Assembly (NCBI RefSeq): GCF_039541075.1
Contig: NZ_BAABFN010000006.1
Span: forward strand, 1 to 64,000
Source: Compostibacter hankyongensis
GTDB lineage: Bacteria > Bacteroidota > Bacteroidia > Chitinophagales > Chitinophagaceae
Length of the DNA: 64,000 nucleotides
Direction: 5' to 3'
This document shows positions 45,653 through 54,806 of this stretch, piece after piece. The position numbers and the translations under genes were made by a program. Under the pieces are notes generated by a model. That model searched no databases. It saw nothing but the letters and a program-made list of their open reading frames with translations, and was not told where the DNA came from. How positions within the stretch are numbered: the first letter of the stretch is position 1; every line of letters starts with the position of its first letter.

Positions 45653-48541
45653 TCATTTGTTTACGGTAACATCCTTATTGTTTTGCAGCAGGAAAGCGGC
45701 TATGTTGGCTACATCATTCTGGCTAAGAGACATGTGCCTGGGCGAAGGCATAATGGTGGTATTGAGCCGTCTCTTGCTCTCGATCTGTGCGCTTTCCATG
45801 ATATATTGTTTTCCATAGGTATCCATTGCCGTTACCACGGGTCCGTCAGACAGGAGCAGTCCGTACAGGGCCGCCCCGTTTTTCAGGGTAATGATATACG
45901 GCTCGGAGCCGAAGGCCACGGCCGCGTCCGGATGTACGATCGACTCCAGTATACCCGATTTGTCGTACCGGGTCTGTATGGTGGTCAGGTCGGGACCGAT
46001 CTCATTACCGGTGGTGCCGATCTTGTGGCAGACAAGACAGTTGCTCATGAACAACAGCTTACCCTTTCCGGCGTCGGCGGATAATTTGTCAATGGCCTCT
46101 ACGGTGTAGGAAGCGGTATCCGATGTATTAAAATAGCGGTCCATCAACGCGTGTATATTACGGTCATCGGCTTTCAGCATCTTCGGGCCGATCTGTTCTA
46201 TAACGGCGTCGGGTAGTTGTTTCCCGTCCATCAGGGCGACCAGGTGGAGCCTGCCGTCCGGGCTAAGCGCAAGCTGGTTTGCCACAGCCATCCTTACCTT
46301 CATGGGCAATGCAGTATCGGCCACCTGCCGCCGGAGCTTCAGCATTTCTGGATGCGCCTCCGGCAGATCGCCCGGGGGCGATTTCCAGTCTTTGAGATAG
46401 GCCTGCCAGTCGTTCGTCTTGCGGAATTTCAGCCACCACTGCGCCAGACCGGCTATGCGCCCGTCCTTGTCTCCGGCTATCGTGCGCATGTCATCTGCGG
46501 CTTCCCGGTCAGGAATAAAGGCCAATGCCGTCAGCGCCCTTTTTCTGTCCTTTTCCGGCAGTTGCTTGTCCGTTGCCCGGCTTTGCAAGGCCTGCGCGGC
46601 AGCATCCGGATGCAGTTCCCACACCAGTCCGGACAGCCGGGGCGACCAGCTTTCAGGCGCTCCGGCATGGAGATGGGATAACAGCAAGGGATAAAAAGCC
46701 GCTTCTTTTCCCTGCAGGGCAATACCGAGCGCATTGAGATAGGCAGGATCCTTACCGTCAAAGCCGTCGGCCAGCGACAGCAAAATATCCTGGCACTGAT
46801 CCAGGGGCACGTCCCGCAGGGCTATGGCCACCTCGCGCCGGACGGCGGGGGATTTGTCGCCGGACAGCTGCTTTGCATAACGCAGCAGCTGAGCGGGCTG
46901 GGCCTGGCGCAGGGCGCGGAAAGCCGTGACCCGGATATCGGCGTTCGCATCCTGCAGCAACTTTTCCGTTTCTCCGATACCGGCGCTTCCCAGCTGCGAC
47001 AGCAGCCAGACCGCACGGGCCCGGTGATACGGATTGTCCGAGGACAGTATCTTCTTTACGTCCGGCAATACCTTGTCGCCCCCGGCCTTTAACAACACAA
47101 AACCCTGGTTCCGGACATTGATCGCCGGGCTCAGCAAGGCCTGTATCTGACCCTGAATGCTGCCCAGGTCAATGACCGGGCTTTTCAGCTTACCGTCTTT
47201 GGGTACAATGCGGTATATACGCCCATATCCTTTTTTATCGACCATCTGATGTCCGCCTACAATGGGATCATACCAGTCCGCCACATAGATGGCCCCGTCG
47301 GTACCGACCGCCACATCGCTGGGACGAAACCATTTGCTCTTTCGCTCGTCCATTGCGTTCCAGCGATAGTGCACATCATCGGTATCGGTAGAAGCAATGA
47401 AAGGGGTCCTGTCTGAGAGGTCATAACCGGCGCCGCTGGGCCTGGGGCGATAACCGAAGATCGTATTGCGGCCTGCATCGGCGCTCAGCAGCAGCCCGCG
47501 GTACGTCTTACCCAGCGCATCGCTTTCATTCACTACTATTCCGGTGGGAGCGCCCGCCCCATACACGTCCCCGACCGGCATTACACCCGGATCTTCCTGG
47601 TGCCAGTGCGCCGTCTGTATGCTTTGACCGGGCCTGCGGTCTGCCCGCCAGGTACGTATCCCCGTTTTACTGAAATATCCCGCGCTGCCGCCTTCCATGA
47701 CCCAGCTTGTACGGCAGGATTCTACTTCATCGTCGTTATCGTTCTGCCAGAAATTGCCATAGGAGTCCGCAGCGGTCTCGTAGGAATTGCGGAAGTTATG
47801 CGCGATCACTTTCAGTCCCGTCCCGTCCGGGTTGACGCTGAACAGCACGCCACCCGTCCATATTCTGCCGTCGTCGCTTTTCATGGCGGGTTTGTTCTCC
47901 TTGTTGTAGGGCGTTCCACCGGCATAAACGCTTCCGGCCCGGAGCGTCCATCCCGACTTGTCCGTCACGATATGCGGCCCTGCGTTACCCGCACTGAAAT
48001 ACCATCTCCCGTCGGGCCCTGCAATCCCGGAATGCAAACCATGATCATGATCTTTACCGCCAAAGCCGGTCAGGAAGACCTCTTTTTTATCCGGGTGATC
48101 GTCGCCGTCCTCATCCGTATAGACGATCACGGAAGGAGAGCAGGAAACGATGACCTTCTTCCCGATCACGGCTATGCCCAGCGGGGAGACGAGATCCTTA
48201 TCCTGTACAAATACCTTGGAAGAATCCGCCTTTCCGTCTCCGTCCGTATCTTCCAGGATCATGACCCGGTCGCCCTCCGGGTGGTTCAGGTGCTCGCTGG
48301 TATCATTGTTGAAGTCGCGGTAGTTGACCGCTTCGGTCACCCATATACGGCCCCGGATATCCACGTCGATATTGGTGGGGTTGTAAAACATCGGAGACTC
48401 CGCCCACAGGGTGGCTTCCAGATCGTCCGGAACGTAGAGCAGGGGCTCCTGTCCGGAGCTGTCACGCTTCTCTTGACATGAAAAGAGAAACATGCCGAAG
48501 AGCAGGAGGAAGTACGGGCCGGTTCGGCGTAAAGTATGCAT
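45653..48541 (-). CDS. PVC-type propeller dehydrogenase with HEAT repeats and cytochrome c
   Basis: A 962-residue exported lipoprotein (lipobox MFLFSCQ; start at 48541 rather than the upstream frame to 48589). N-terminal propeller (about 30-420): NPTNIDVDIRGRIWVTEAVN, EDTDGDGKADSSKVF, DHDHGLHSGIAGPDGRWYFS and IYVADWYDPIVGG. HEAT-like helices (about 470-780) include NPYHRARAVWLLSQLGSAG. A C-terminal cytochrome c has heme motif CLVCH. These PVC-type proteins resemble membrane-bound sugar dehydrogenases. Located 51 bp after a TIM-barrel isomerase/lyase and before SusC/SusD, it may oxidise the imported glycoside and pass electrons to the respiratory chain. Confidence 0.88.
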   Translation of the reverse strand: MHTLRRTGPYFLLLFGMFLFSCQEKRDSSGQEPLLYVPDDLEATLWAESPMFYNPTNIDVDIRGRIWVTEAVNYRDFNNDTSEHLNHPEGDRVMILEDTDGDGKADSSKVFVQDKDLVSPLGIAVIGKKVIVSCSPSVIVYTDEDGDDHPDKKEVFLTGFGGKDHDHGLHSGIAGPDGRWYFSAGNAGPHIVTDKSGWTLRAGSVYAGGTPYNKENKPAMKSDDGRIWTGGVLFSVNPDGTGLKVIAHNFRNSYETAADSYGNFWQNDNDDEVESCRTSWVMEGGSAGYFSKTGIRTWRADRRPGQSIQTAHWHQEDPGVMPVGDVYGAGAPTGIVVNESDALGKTYRGLLLSADAGRNTIFGYRPRPSGAGYDLSDRTPFIASTDTDDVHYRWNAMDERKSKWFRPSDVAVGTDGAIYVADWYDPIVGGHQMVDKKGYGRIYRIVPKDGKLKSPVIDLGSIQGQIQALLSPAINVRNQGFVLLKAGGDKVLPDVKKILSSDNPYHRARAVWLLSQLGSAGIGETEKLLQDANADIRVTAFRALRQAQPAQLLRYAKQLSGDKSPAVRREVAIALRDVPLDQCQDILLSLADGFDGKDPAYLNALGIALQGKEAAFYPLLLSHLHAGAPESWSPRLSGLVWELHPDAAAQALQSRATDKQLPEKDRKRALTALAFIPDREAADDMRTIAGDKDGRIAGLAQWWLKFRKTNDWQAYLKDWKSPPGDLPEAHPEMLKLRRQVADTALPMKVRMAVANQLALSPDGRLHLVALMDGKQLPDAVIEQIGPKMLKADDRNIHALMDRYFNTSDTASYTVEAIDKLSADAGKGKLLFMSNCLVCHKIGTTGNEIGPDLTTIQTRYDKSGILESIVHPDAAVAFGSEPYIITLKNGAALYGLLLSDGPVVTAMDTYGKQYIMESAQIESKRRLNTTIMPSPRHMSLSQNDVANIAAFLLQNNKDVTVNK

Positions 48542-48592
48542 GTTGAATCTATTTATTGAGCATGGATGAGTAAGGATCAGGGACCGCAAGCG

Positions 48593-49477
48593 TCACAGGC
48601 TAAATACCGAACGTATATACGCCGTATTGGAAGCATAAGCATCGGCAACCGTAGCGCCGGGCGGTATGCCCCCTTCCATGATGACCCAGCCCTGGTATCC
48701 TATATGATCAAGTACCTTTTTCACCCTTTTAAAATCTATCACCCCCTTTCCGAGCAATGCGCCGTTCTCTTTGAGATGCACCTCACAGATATATTTGGTG
48801 CCGAGCAGGGCCATCTCGCTGTAAATATCATGGCCCATCTGATGTGAATTGGCCACATCAAAATACACCCGCACATTCGGCGACCCTATGGCTTCGATGA
48901 TCTTCAGGTGCTCCTTGGCGCTGAGCCAGGATTCAATGCCCAGTATGACGCCTGCCTTTTCGGCCTTCGGCGCCACTTTTTTCAGACGGCGGATGACCTC
49001 TTTTATTCCGGCCTCATCGCCCCTCAGGTCTCCGTTGTTAAAAAACGCCAGCAGGATGACCTTGCAGCCCAGGGCCTTCGCTACGTCAATGCTGTCCTTC
49101 ACCCACTCTTCGGCAAGCGGCGACGATTTGTAAGGTACATTGTTCATTTCTCCGATCGCCAGGCTGGAGATCTGTACGCCGGACTTCCGGGAAGCCGAGA
49201 GATAGGCTTCCTGTACTTCCTTCTGCCGCAGGTGCATGTTGTCCTTCACGCTGCCGAGACTCACCATCACCCCGTCCAGCCCAAGCTTTTGGGCAAAGGT
49301 CAGGGCCGTAATATCGCCCCCCTTGCCGATGGACCAGTCGCACACACCGATCCGGTACCCGGGCCGTTCCGGCACAGAGAACATATTTAACATGGGTCCG
49401 AAAGCCGCGAGACCAAAAAGAGAGGCCGACTGTTTCAGCATCCGGCGGCGGGAATAAAAGCTGGCTTCTGTCGTCAT
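48593..49477 (-). CDS. Sugar phosphate isomerase/epimerase-like TIM barrel (possible 3-keto-glycoside lyase)
   Basis: A 294-residue xylose-isomerase-like TIM-barrel protein, exported (twin-arginine-like SRRRMLKQSASLFGLAAFG). The start at 49477 is chosen because the -7 promoter box lies at 49504-49511, upstream of it; the longer frame to 49510 would overlap that box. Landmarks are YRIGVCDWSIGKGGDI, GVILGIESWLSAKEHL with a metal-binding Glu, VRVYFDVANSHQMGHD and ICEVHLKENGALLGKGVIDF. In characterised Bacteroides loci such proteins are 1,2-lyases of 3-keto-glucosides. It heads the operon that ends with DUF1080. Confidence 0.85.
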   Translation of the reverse strand: MTTEASFYSRRRMLKQSASLFGLAAFGPMLNMFSVPERPGYRIGVCDWSIGKGGDITALTFAQKLGLDGVMVSLGSVKDNMHLRQKEVQEAYLSASRKSGVQISSLAIGEMNNVPYKSSPLAEEWVKDSIDVAKALGCKVILLAFFNNGDLRGDEAGIKEVIRRLKKVAPKAEKAGVILGIESWLSAKEHLKIIEAIGSPNVRVYFDVANSHQMGHDIYSEMALLGTKYICEVHLKENGALLGKGVIDFKRVKKVLDHIGYQGWVIMEGGIPPGATVADAYASNTAYIRSVFSL

Positions 49478-49503
49478 CGGGATGGATGGGGATTTAGCAT
49501 AAG

Positions 49504-49560
49504 CAAACATAAAAGATCACAGACACATATTTGATACTTTCTTATCAGTTCGTACAAATA
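49504..49560 (-). promoter_or_regulatory. Conserved AraC-type promoter block in front of the glycoside operon
   Basis: On the minus strand a -7 box TATGTTTG (complement of 49504-49511) is followed upstream by AAAGATCA, 10 variable bases and, as read on the plus strand, TTTGATACTTTCT-T-ATCAGTTC-G-TACAAA (49530-49558). The same arrangement with the same spacing occurs at 55689-55744. No -33 TTG is found at the expected distance, as expected for an activator-dependent promoter. Confidence 0.75.
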
Positions 49561-49758
49561 TTTTGACTTTAACCAAAGCAGGTTCCAAAACTTCTTAAAA
49601 TATTTCTAATTTAGAACATAAATCATTGCAGATGGTTACCGTATCCTCTCGTTATCAAACAGGCCTTTTATGAAACCGAGCATGATCATTCCTGTCACAC
49701 CGCGGTCTGTTGATGTGCGAGGTTGCATCTGGCCATTTAAAAATCAAATTATTAACAG

Positions 49759-50652
49759 ATGAAACCTCGCCATGAAAAGCTTACGCTGGAGCCCAAATGT
49801 TCCTTTGTACTTCAGAAAGATGTATATCCTTACTATCCCACTCCCTGGCATTATCATCCCGAATATGAACTGGTGCTGGTGGTAAAGAGTTCGGGGGAAC
49901 GGACGGTAGGAGACCACGTGGCCCGCTTTTCGGACGGAGACCTGGTGTTCCTGGGCCCCAACCTGCCGCATGCCTACCAGAACGATCCCGCTTATTACCG
50001 GGGGGATACCACCTTGACGGCGGAAGCCATCGTTATCCATTTCAGGGAAGATTTCCTGGGCAAAACTTTCTTCAGCCTGCCCGAAATGATCCATATCAGC
50101 CAGCTTTTTGAACAGGCAAAATTCGGATTGAAAATACTGGGAAACACACGGCAACAGGTTTCGGATATGATGCTGGACATGCTGCACATGAATGACCACA
50201 GCCGGATCACCCAGTTGCTGTCCATCCTGGGGATGCTTTCTTTATCGGGAGAGCTGCAGCCCCTGGCCAGTCCCGGCTTTGTTCAGCACCACACCGTGCC
50301 CCATAACGACCCGATCGCCAGGGTCCATGCCTATATCGTAAAGAACTTCAAAAGGGATATCCCGCTGTCTGAGGTAGCCGGGGTAGCCAACATGTCCGTA
50401 CCTTCTTTTTGCCGGTTCTTCAAGGCCTGTACCCGTAAAGGCTTTTCCCATTTCCTCAATGAGATAAGGGTCGGCTATGCCTGCAGGCTGCTGTTGGAAG
50501 ACAGACGCAACATCTCGCAGATCTGTTATGAGAGCGGGTTCAACAATGTGTCGAACTTCAACCGGCAGTTCAAAAAAATAAAAGGAAAATCCCCCATCCA
50601 GTACCGGCAAAAACTGCTTAAAAAAGCGGAAGGGCTTCAGGCAAATGTATAA
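49759..50652 (+). CDS. AraC-family regulator (cupin plus HTH), likely activator of two flanking operons
   Basis: A 297-residue regulator with an N-terminal cupin (TPWHYHPEYELVLVVKSSG) and a C-terminal double HTH (about 190-290; IPLSEVAGVANMSVPSFCRF, ISQICYESGFNNVSNFNRQF). It is a paralogue of the AraC protein at 20922. It sits between two minus-strand operons that share the promoter block at 49504 and 55689, and its own start faces away from the first. Its last 16 bp overlap the 3' end of the phosphotriesterase-like gene. Inducer unknown. Confidence 0.93.
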   Translation: MKPRHEKLTLEPKCSFVLQKDVYPYYPTPWHYHPEYELVLVVKSSGERTVGDHVARFSDGDLVFLGPNLPHAYQNDPAYYRGDTTLTAEAIVIHFREDFLGKTFFSLPEMIHISQLFEQAKFGLKILGNTRQQVSDMMLDMLHMNDHSRITQLLSILGMLSLSGELQPLASPGFVQHHTVPHNDPIARVHAYIVKNFKRDIPLSEVAGVANMSVPSFCRFFKACTRKGFSHFLNEIRVGYACRLLLEDRRNISQICYESGFNNVSNFNRQFKKIKGKSPIQYRQKLLKKAEGLQANV

Positions 50653-51599
50653 AGCCGGGCAGGGTTCTTAAAAAAGATATTCTCATAGTAATGCTCCAGG
50701 CCCATTTTCCGGAGGTCTTCCTTAAAGGTGGTCAGTAAAAAATTGAGCCCGGGCTCCCCGCCGTAGGATTTCCAGTATACATGCTTTGCGGCATCCATAC
50801 CCATGGTGATCTGATCGGGGAAGTCGGGCAACAATGCCGCCAGCAGCTTATAGGTCCAGTTTTCCTTCTCCTTCCAACGGAATGCGCTGTCATATTCCAC
50901 GTTCACCCCTGTCTGCAGGAGTTCCCGGTTATAACCGATATCCTGGTAACGGTCTACATGAGAAATGACCACATGCCGCAGATCGGCACCCAGCTTTTCG
51001 AACCGCTTTACCTGTTCAATGGCCTGTAGGCCGGAATTGGTATGGGTCAGTATCGGGACGCCTGTTTCCCGGTGCGTATTGACCACGGCATGGAAGATCT
51101 TTTCCTGGTGCGGGGTGATCTTTTCATCGCCTGTGGCCAGCTTCACCATTCCCGCCTTATGGGGAGTCCGGTCCACAAAAGGACCGTTATAGTCATTGGC
51201 GTCAATGCCGGTCGTCACATCCGCTATAAACAACCGGGTCAGCTGTTCTTCCGTATAGGCATAACGCCAGTGATTGGGCAGATAATACATCTCGAGGTGG
51301 ATCCCTGTGGGCGCCACAATATTCACCCCGCTCCTGCGCGACACCTCCGCCAGCTTCAGGATATTCCGGCCGCAATCGGCGGGCATGGTATCGACCATGG
51401 TCCTTCCCCCCGCTTCATAAAACCGGCGCAGCTCCTCAACGGCCCGGTCCACATCGTTGAGCAGGAACAAAGGATTCCCCAGCGTAGGATAACTTTCTTC
51501 AATGATGATATGCTCATGAGCATAAGTGAGCCCGATCTCCTCCGGGGCAAGATCGCCCAGGACGGTACGGACAAAGCGGCTGCCGGAAGGTTTTTCCAT
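50637..51599 (-). CDS. Phosphotriesterase-family hydrolase, probable sugar lactonase
   Basis: A 320-residue amidohydrolase-superfamily enzyme of the phosphotriesterase group. The binuclear site is intact: H-x-H in TYAHEHIIIEE, a lysine at AGMVKLAT (carboxylated Lys position), His in VPILTHTNSG, His in HVVISHVDRYQ, and Asp in ITMGMDAAKH. Relatives hydrolyse sugar lactones and N-acyl lactones rather than organophosphates. It is the final gene of the SDR-ROK-SIS-FAD operon, 12 bp after the FAD gene, so a sugar lactone produced by that oxidase is a reasonable substrate (inference). Confidence 0.85.
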   Translation of the reverse strand: MEKPSGSRFVRTVLGDLAPEEIGLTYAHEHIIIEESYPTLGNPLFLLNDVDRAVEELRRFYEAGGRTMVDTMPADCGRNILKLAEVSRRSGVNIVAPTGIHLEMYYLPNHWRYAYTEEQLTRLFIADVTTGIDANDYNGPFVDRTPHKAGMVKLATGDEKITPHQEKIFHAVVNTHRETGVPILTHTNSGLQAIEQVKRFEKLGADLRHVVISHVDRYQDIGYNRELLQTGVNVEYDSAFRWKEKENWTYKLLAALLPDFPDQITMGMDAAKHVYWKSYGGEPGLNFLLTTFKEDLRKMGLEHYYENIFFKNPARLYTFA

Positions 51600-51611
51600 A
51601 ATGTAAATGTT

Positions 51612-52991
51612 TTAGTGCGCTCGGTTATTTTCCCATCCGTCTCTGGAAGTATCCGCCGCGGCAACCGGAACCTCCAGTATGGCGCCGGTCTCCACCAGCT
51701 TCGACTGCAGCGCGGCGACATCCAGCTCCGCAGCAGCGGTATCACTATCCAGCGATTGCACCGCCGCCAGACCCGCAGCCTGCCCCATGGCCATGGTCTG
51801 GGCCATCGAGCGGCAGGAAGCATGAGCATCGTGGGTAGCGGAAAAACAGCGACCCACTACCCACACAACGGCGCTGCCTTCCGGGACAAGGGTACCATAC
51901 GGTACCCCATATACGCCGTTATCCGGAATATATTGCCAGAAGGTCTCCGTCTCACCCGCCGACCCTTTCCGGTGGTCCTCAATAGGCGCTCCGCAGAGCA
52001 GCACGCTGCCGGACGGGATATGCCCGGACAGGCAGTCTTCTTTGGTAAGCCGGGACATCCCGTATACGCGGCGGGTTTCCCTTACCCCGATCTGGTGGGA
52101 AAGCCCGATAATCTTCGATCCCTCGTAGCCGGGTATCTCCTCGCGGAAGAACCGTTCAAAGATGAACGCCTGCTTCCGACCTTCCACTTCGGCCATCGTC
52201 AGCTCCATGGGATCCAGGGCCCGCCGGTCCGCCACCTTCACGGCTACCGTGGAGATACATCCCTGCTGGCACATTTCATGCGCCGATCCTTCCCTGCGGG
52301 GCAGCGGGTGACTCCCCGTTTCATAGGCCCTGCTCATCTTTTCCTTCAGCATCTGCTTCCCGCCGGCACGTTTGAACTTTTCCAGGTCCACATTGCTCAT
52401 ACGGAAAGTCGTGGTCATGCTCTGGGCCGGGTCCGATTCGCCGGCCACTTCATAGCGGAACCCGGCCAGATGACAGAGATCGGCATCCCCCGATGCATCG
52501 ATAACCCGCCTGGCGGTGACCTTGCAGAATCCACCTTTATTCCAGAAGACGCAGATAACCTGTCCTGTCGCCTCCATGATCACATCCACAAGGACGGTAT
52601 GCAGCAGCAGCTGCACCCCTGCGGCCAGGATCTGCTGATCCCAGACATATTTCAGCCGTTCGGGATTATAGTTGACCCCGGTCCCCGCCCCGTAGGTGTT
52701 GGGTCGTAAAAAGATGTCCCCGGTTTGCTGCAGCGCGTCCACGATGGTATCGGGCAAGCCTGCCACGATCTTCCGGGGGCTTTCTCCGGGCGTGAAGAAA
52801 CCATAAAACGTATCCAGCATCTGGGTGGATGTGCCACCCGGGAACCCGTACCGCTCCGCCAGCATGACCCGGTACCGGCCGGAGCCGGCGGCGGCTATGG
52901 CCGCTATGCAGCCGGCAGAACCGGCGCCTACCACAAGGATATCGGTTTCGGCCAGCAACGGTATCCGGTGATGATTGATAAAATCCCACAT
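51612..52991 (-). CDS. FAD-dependent oxidoreductase (PF12831-type)
   Basis: A 459-residue flavoprotein with N-terminal dinucleotide fold (TDILVVGAGSAGCIAAIAAA) and the family segments YGFPGGTSTQMLDTFYGF, ARRVIDASGDADLCHLAG and the C-terminal SCRSMAQTMAMGQAAGLAAV. No signal peptide, so it is cytosolic. PF12831 proteins oxidise or reduce varied carbon compounds and some carry unusual chemistry. It lies 50 bp after the SIS gene and 12 bp before the lactonase-like gene; oxidation of a sugar to a lactone is consistent. The acceptor is not known. Confidence 0.85.
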   Translation of the reverse strand: MWDFINHHRIPLLAETDILVVGAGSAGCIAAIAAAGSGRYRVMLAERYGFPGGTSTQMLDTFYGFFTPGESPRKIVAGLPDTIVDALQQTGDIFLRPNTYGAGTGVNYNPERLKYVWDQQILAAGVQLLLHTVLVDVIMEATGQVICVFWNKGGFCKVTARRVIDASGDADLCHLAGFRYEVAGESDPAQSMTTTFRMSNVDLEKFKRAGGKQMLKEKMSRAYETGSHPLPRREGSAHEMCQQGCISTVAVKVADRRALDPMELTMAEVEGRKQAFIFERFFREEIPGYEGSKIIGLSHQIGVRETRRVYGMSRLTKEDCLSGHIPSGSVLLCGAPIEDHRKGSAGETETFWQYIPDNGVYGVPYGTLVPEGSAVVWVVGRCFSATHDAHASCRSMAQTMAMGQAAGLAAVQSLDSDTAAAELDVAALQSKLVETGAILEVPVAAADTSRDGWENNRAH

Positions 52992-53041
52992 GACGGCACA
53001 GTTAATACGATGGTATAATTAATCCATGATATGCGGCTATG

Positions 53042-53848
53042 TTATCTCCCGGCCGCTGCTGCCGGAGAGTCTCCCACCCGGCGGTACAGCTCAGCCAGGC
53101 GATGCGCATGCTCGTCGTAAGCCTGCTCGAACAGTTGGGCGGCCCTTTCCTCCCCCACCACAGCAGCCCCGCTCAGCACCTTGGGCGGATGCCCGGCTTC
53201 GGTCAGCAGCCGGGCCACTTCGGCCTTGACCGCGTTGACGACCATGGCGCCCCCTACCGTGGAACCGGGAGATACCGGCGTATCCAGACCGGGTATCCTT
53301 ATCATGGCATCCCCTGCGGGCGCACCGGTATCCAGGATAAGGTCGGCGAAGTCGCCCAGCTTTTTCCCATCCTGTCTCTTGCTGATGCTCTGTGCGGCAT
53401 GTTCACGGGTCAGCAATGCCACTACCCTGATGCCCTGTTGCCGGAAGCGTTCCGCCATCTCTATGGGCACTACATTACAGCCGCTGGATGAAATGATAAA
53501 CGCCGTATCCCGGGCCGACAGATCGAAGTTGCGCAGTATCCTTGCGGCCAGTCCCGGGACATTTTCCAGAAACATCGCCTGCCGCTGCCCATTGGCCCCG
53601 ACCACCAGGTTATGAAAGGTGAGCGACAGCTCCACGATTGGATTGAATCCGGGGAACGAACCGTAGCGCGGCCACATTTCCTCCACCATGATCCGGCTGT
53701 GCCCCGAGCCGAAGACATGCACCATGCGGCCGGCGAGAATACTGGCGGCAAACCATCCTGCAGCCTTCCTGATATCTTCCGACTGTTTTTCTACCGTCGC
53801 TATCATCCGGCGGCATTTATCCAGGTAATCACGGGTTACATCTATCAT
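53042..53848 (-). CDS. SIS-domain sugar isomerase (UPF0309 type)
   Basis: A 268-residue protein with one SIS (sugar isomerase) domain. VFGSGHSRIMVEEMWPRYGS and NPIVELSL resemble the UPF0309 group, which has the pattern GSGHS...E; TAFIISSSGCNVVPIEMAER is the second SIS phosphate-binding loop, and EHAAQSISKRQDGKKLGDFA, DLILDTGAPAGDA follow. Such proteins bind or isomerise phosphosugars. The gene lies 25 bp after the ROK kinase, so the kinase product may be its substrate. Confidence 0.85.
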   Translation of the reverse strand: MIDVTRDYLDKCRRMIATVEKQSEDIRKAAGWFAASILAGRMVHVFGSGHSRIMVEEMWPRYGSFPGFNPIVELSLTFHNLVVGANGQRQAMFLENVPGLAARILRNFDLSARDTAFIISSSGCNVVPIEMAERFRQQGIRVVALLTREHAAQSISKRQDGKKLGDFADLILDTGAPAGDAMIRIPGLDTPVSPGSTVGGAMVVNAVKAEVARLLTEAGHPPKVLSGAAVVGEERAAQLFEQAYDEHAHRLAELYRRVGDSPAAAAGR

Positions 53849-53873
53849 GTTAAAATCGTTATGGTATTATGGG

Positions 53874-54806
53874 TCATGCCCTTTGCGCCGACAGGGTCCT
53901 GCCCAGCGCAAATCCCGCAGCGCCCACCGCGCCGGCCATATCGCTGTAATGCGCCTGCCGTATCGGCGTTGTCTTACCGGCGATCTTCCACTCATACAGG
54001 GCGATAAAATCGGACAGGGGCTTATACAGCGCATCTCCCGCTTTTGTGATACCCCCGCCCAGGATGATCAGATCGGGAGAGAGGAGGTTACAAAGAGAGC
54101 AAAGCCCCAGCGCAAGCTTCCTTACGGTGTTGAGCCATATATAGGTAGCAAAGACATCGCCCTGTTTATACCCTTTTACCAGGTCATGCGTCGATGCGAA
54201 CCGGCCGAAAGACCGTTGCAGGATAGTGGCGTCTCCAATGGCGTTCTCCAGCGTCCCCGGCATACCGGTAATACCCCGCTCCTCCCTGTCGATATCCAGC
54301 ACCATATGCCCGAGATGGCCCGCCTTCTGGCCATTGCCCGCGTACAGCTCCCCGTTGATCAGTATCCCTCCTCCCACGCCGGTACCCCAGGTCAGCATGA
54401 CAATGTTCTTTACCTCCTGCCCGGCCCCGAACTTAGCTTCTGCCGTTAAAGCGGCATGCGCGTCATTCAGCACCCACACTGTTTTTTCATGCAGATAATC
54501 GGACCATCTGAGGTCTTCCAGGCCGTTCAGCCGTCCGGGCATTACCCGGATCGCCGTATTGGATTCATCCGGAAGACCGGGCGCGGCCAGCCCGATAGCG
54601 GTTACGGTACCGGCGCTCTTCGATCTTAATCTCCCGATCATATGGGAGACGGCTTGTTTCCAATGCGCTCCGTTACGGTCGCCTCCCCCCTGCTCCGGTT
54701 TTGTGGTTTCCATACATTGATCAATGATCCTGCCTGCTGCATCCAGCAGCACCCCTTTGATATTGGTGCCGCCCAGATCAATACCGATAGCTGTCATCAT
54801 ATTCAT
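53874..54806 (-). CDS. ROK-family sugar kinase lacking the zinc motif
   Basis: A 310-residue ROK-fold protein. The N-terminal ATP-binding loop is IGIDLGGTNIKGVLL, the second phosphate loop is LTWGTGVGGGILI, and the catalytic region contains NDAHAALTAEAKFG (Asp) and GQKAGHLGHMVLD. The usual zinc cluster C-x-C-G-x-x-G-C-x-E is absent; the position reads RGITGMPGTLE. Thus it is a ROK variant, as in some other sugar kinases, rather than a typical N-acetylglucosamine kinase. The start overlaps the SDR stop by 4 bp (54803-54806), implying translational coupling. Substrate unknown. Confidence 0.88.
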   Translation of the reverse strand: MNMMTAIGIDLGGTNIKGVLLDAAGRIIDQCMETTKPEQGGGDRNGAHWKQAVSHMIGRLRSKSAGTVTAIGLAAPGLPDESNTAIRVMPGRLNGLEDLRWSDYLHEKTVWVLNDAHAALTAEAKFGAGQEVKNIVMLTWGTGVGGGILINGELYAGNGQKAGHLGHMVLDIDREERGITGMPGTLENAIGDATILQRSFGRFASTHDLVKGYKQGDVFATYIWLNTVRKLALGLCSLCNLLSPDLIILGGGITKAGDALYKPLSDFIALYEWKIAGKTTPIRQAHYSDMAGAVGAAGFALGRTLSAQRA

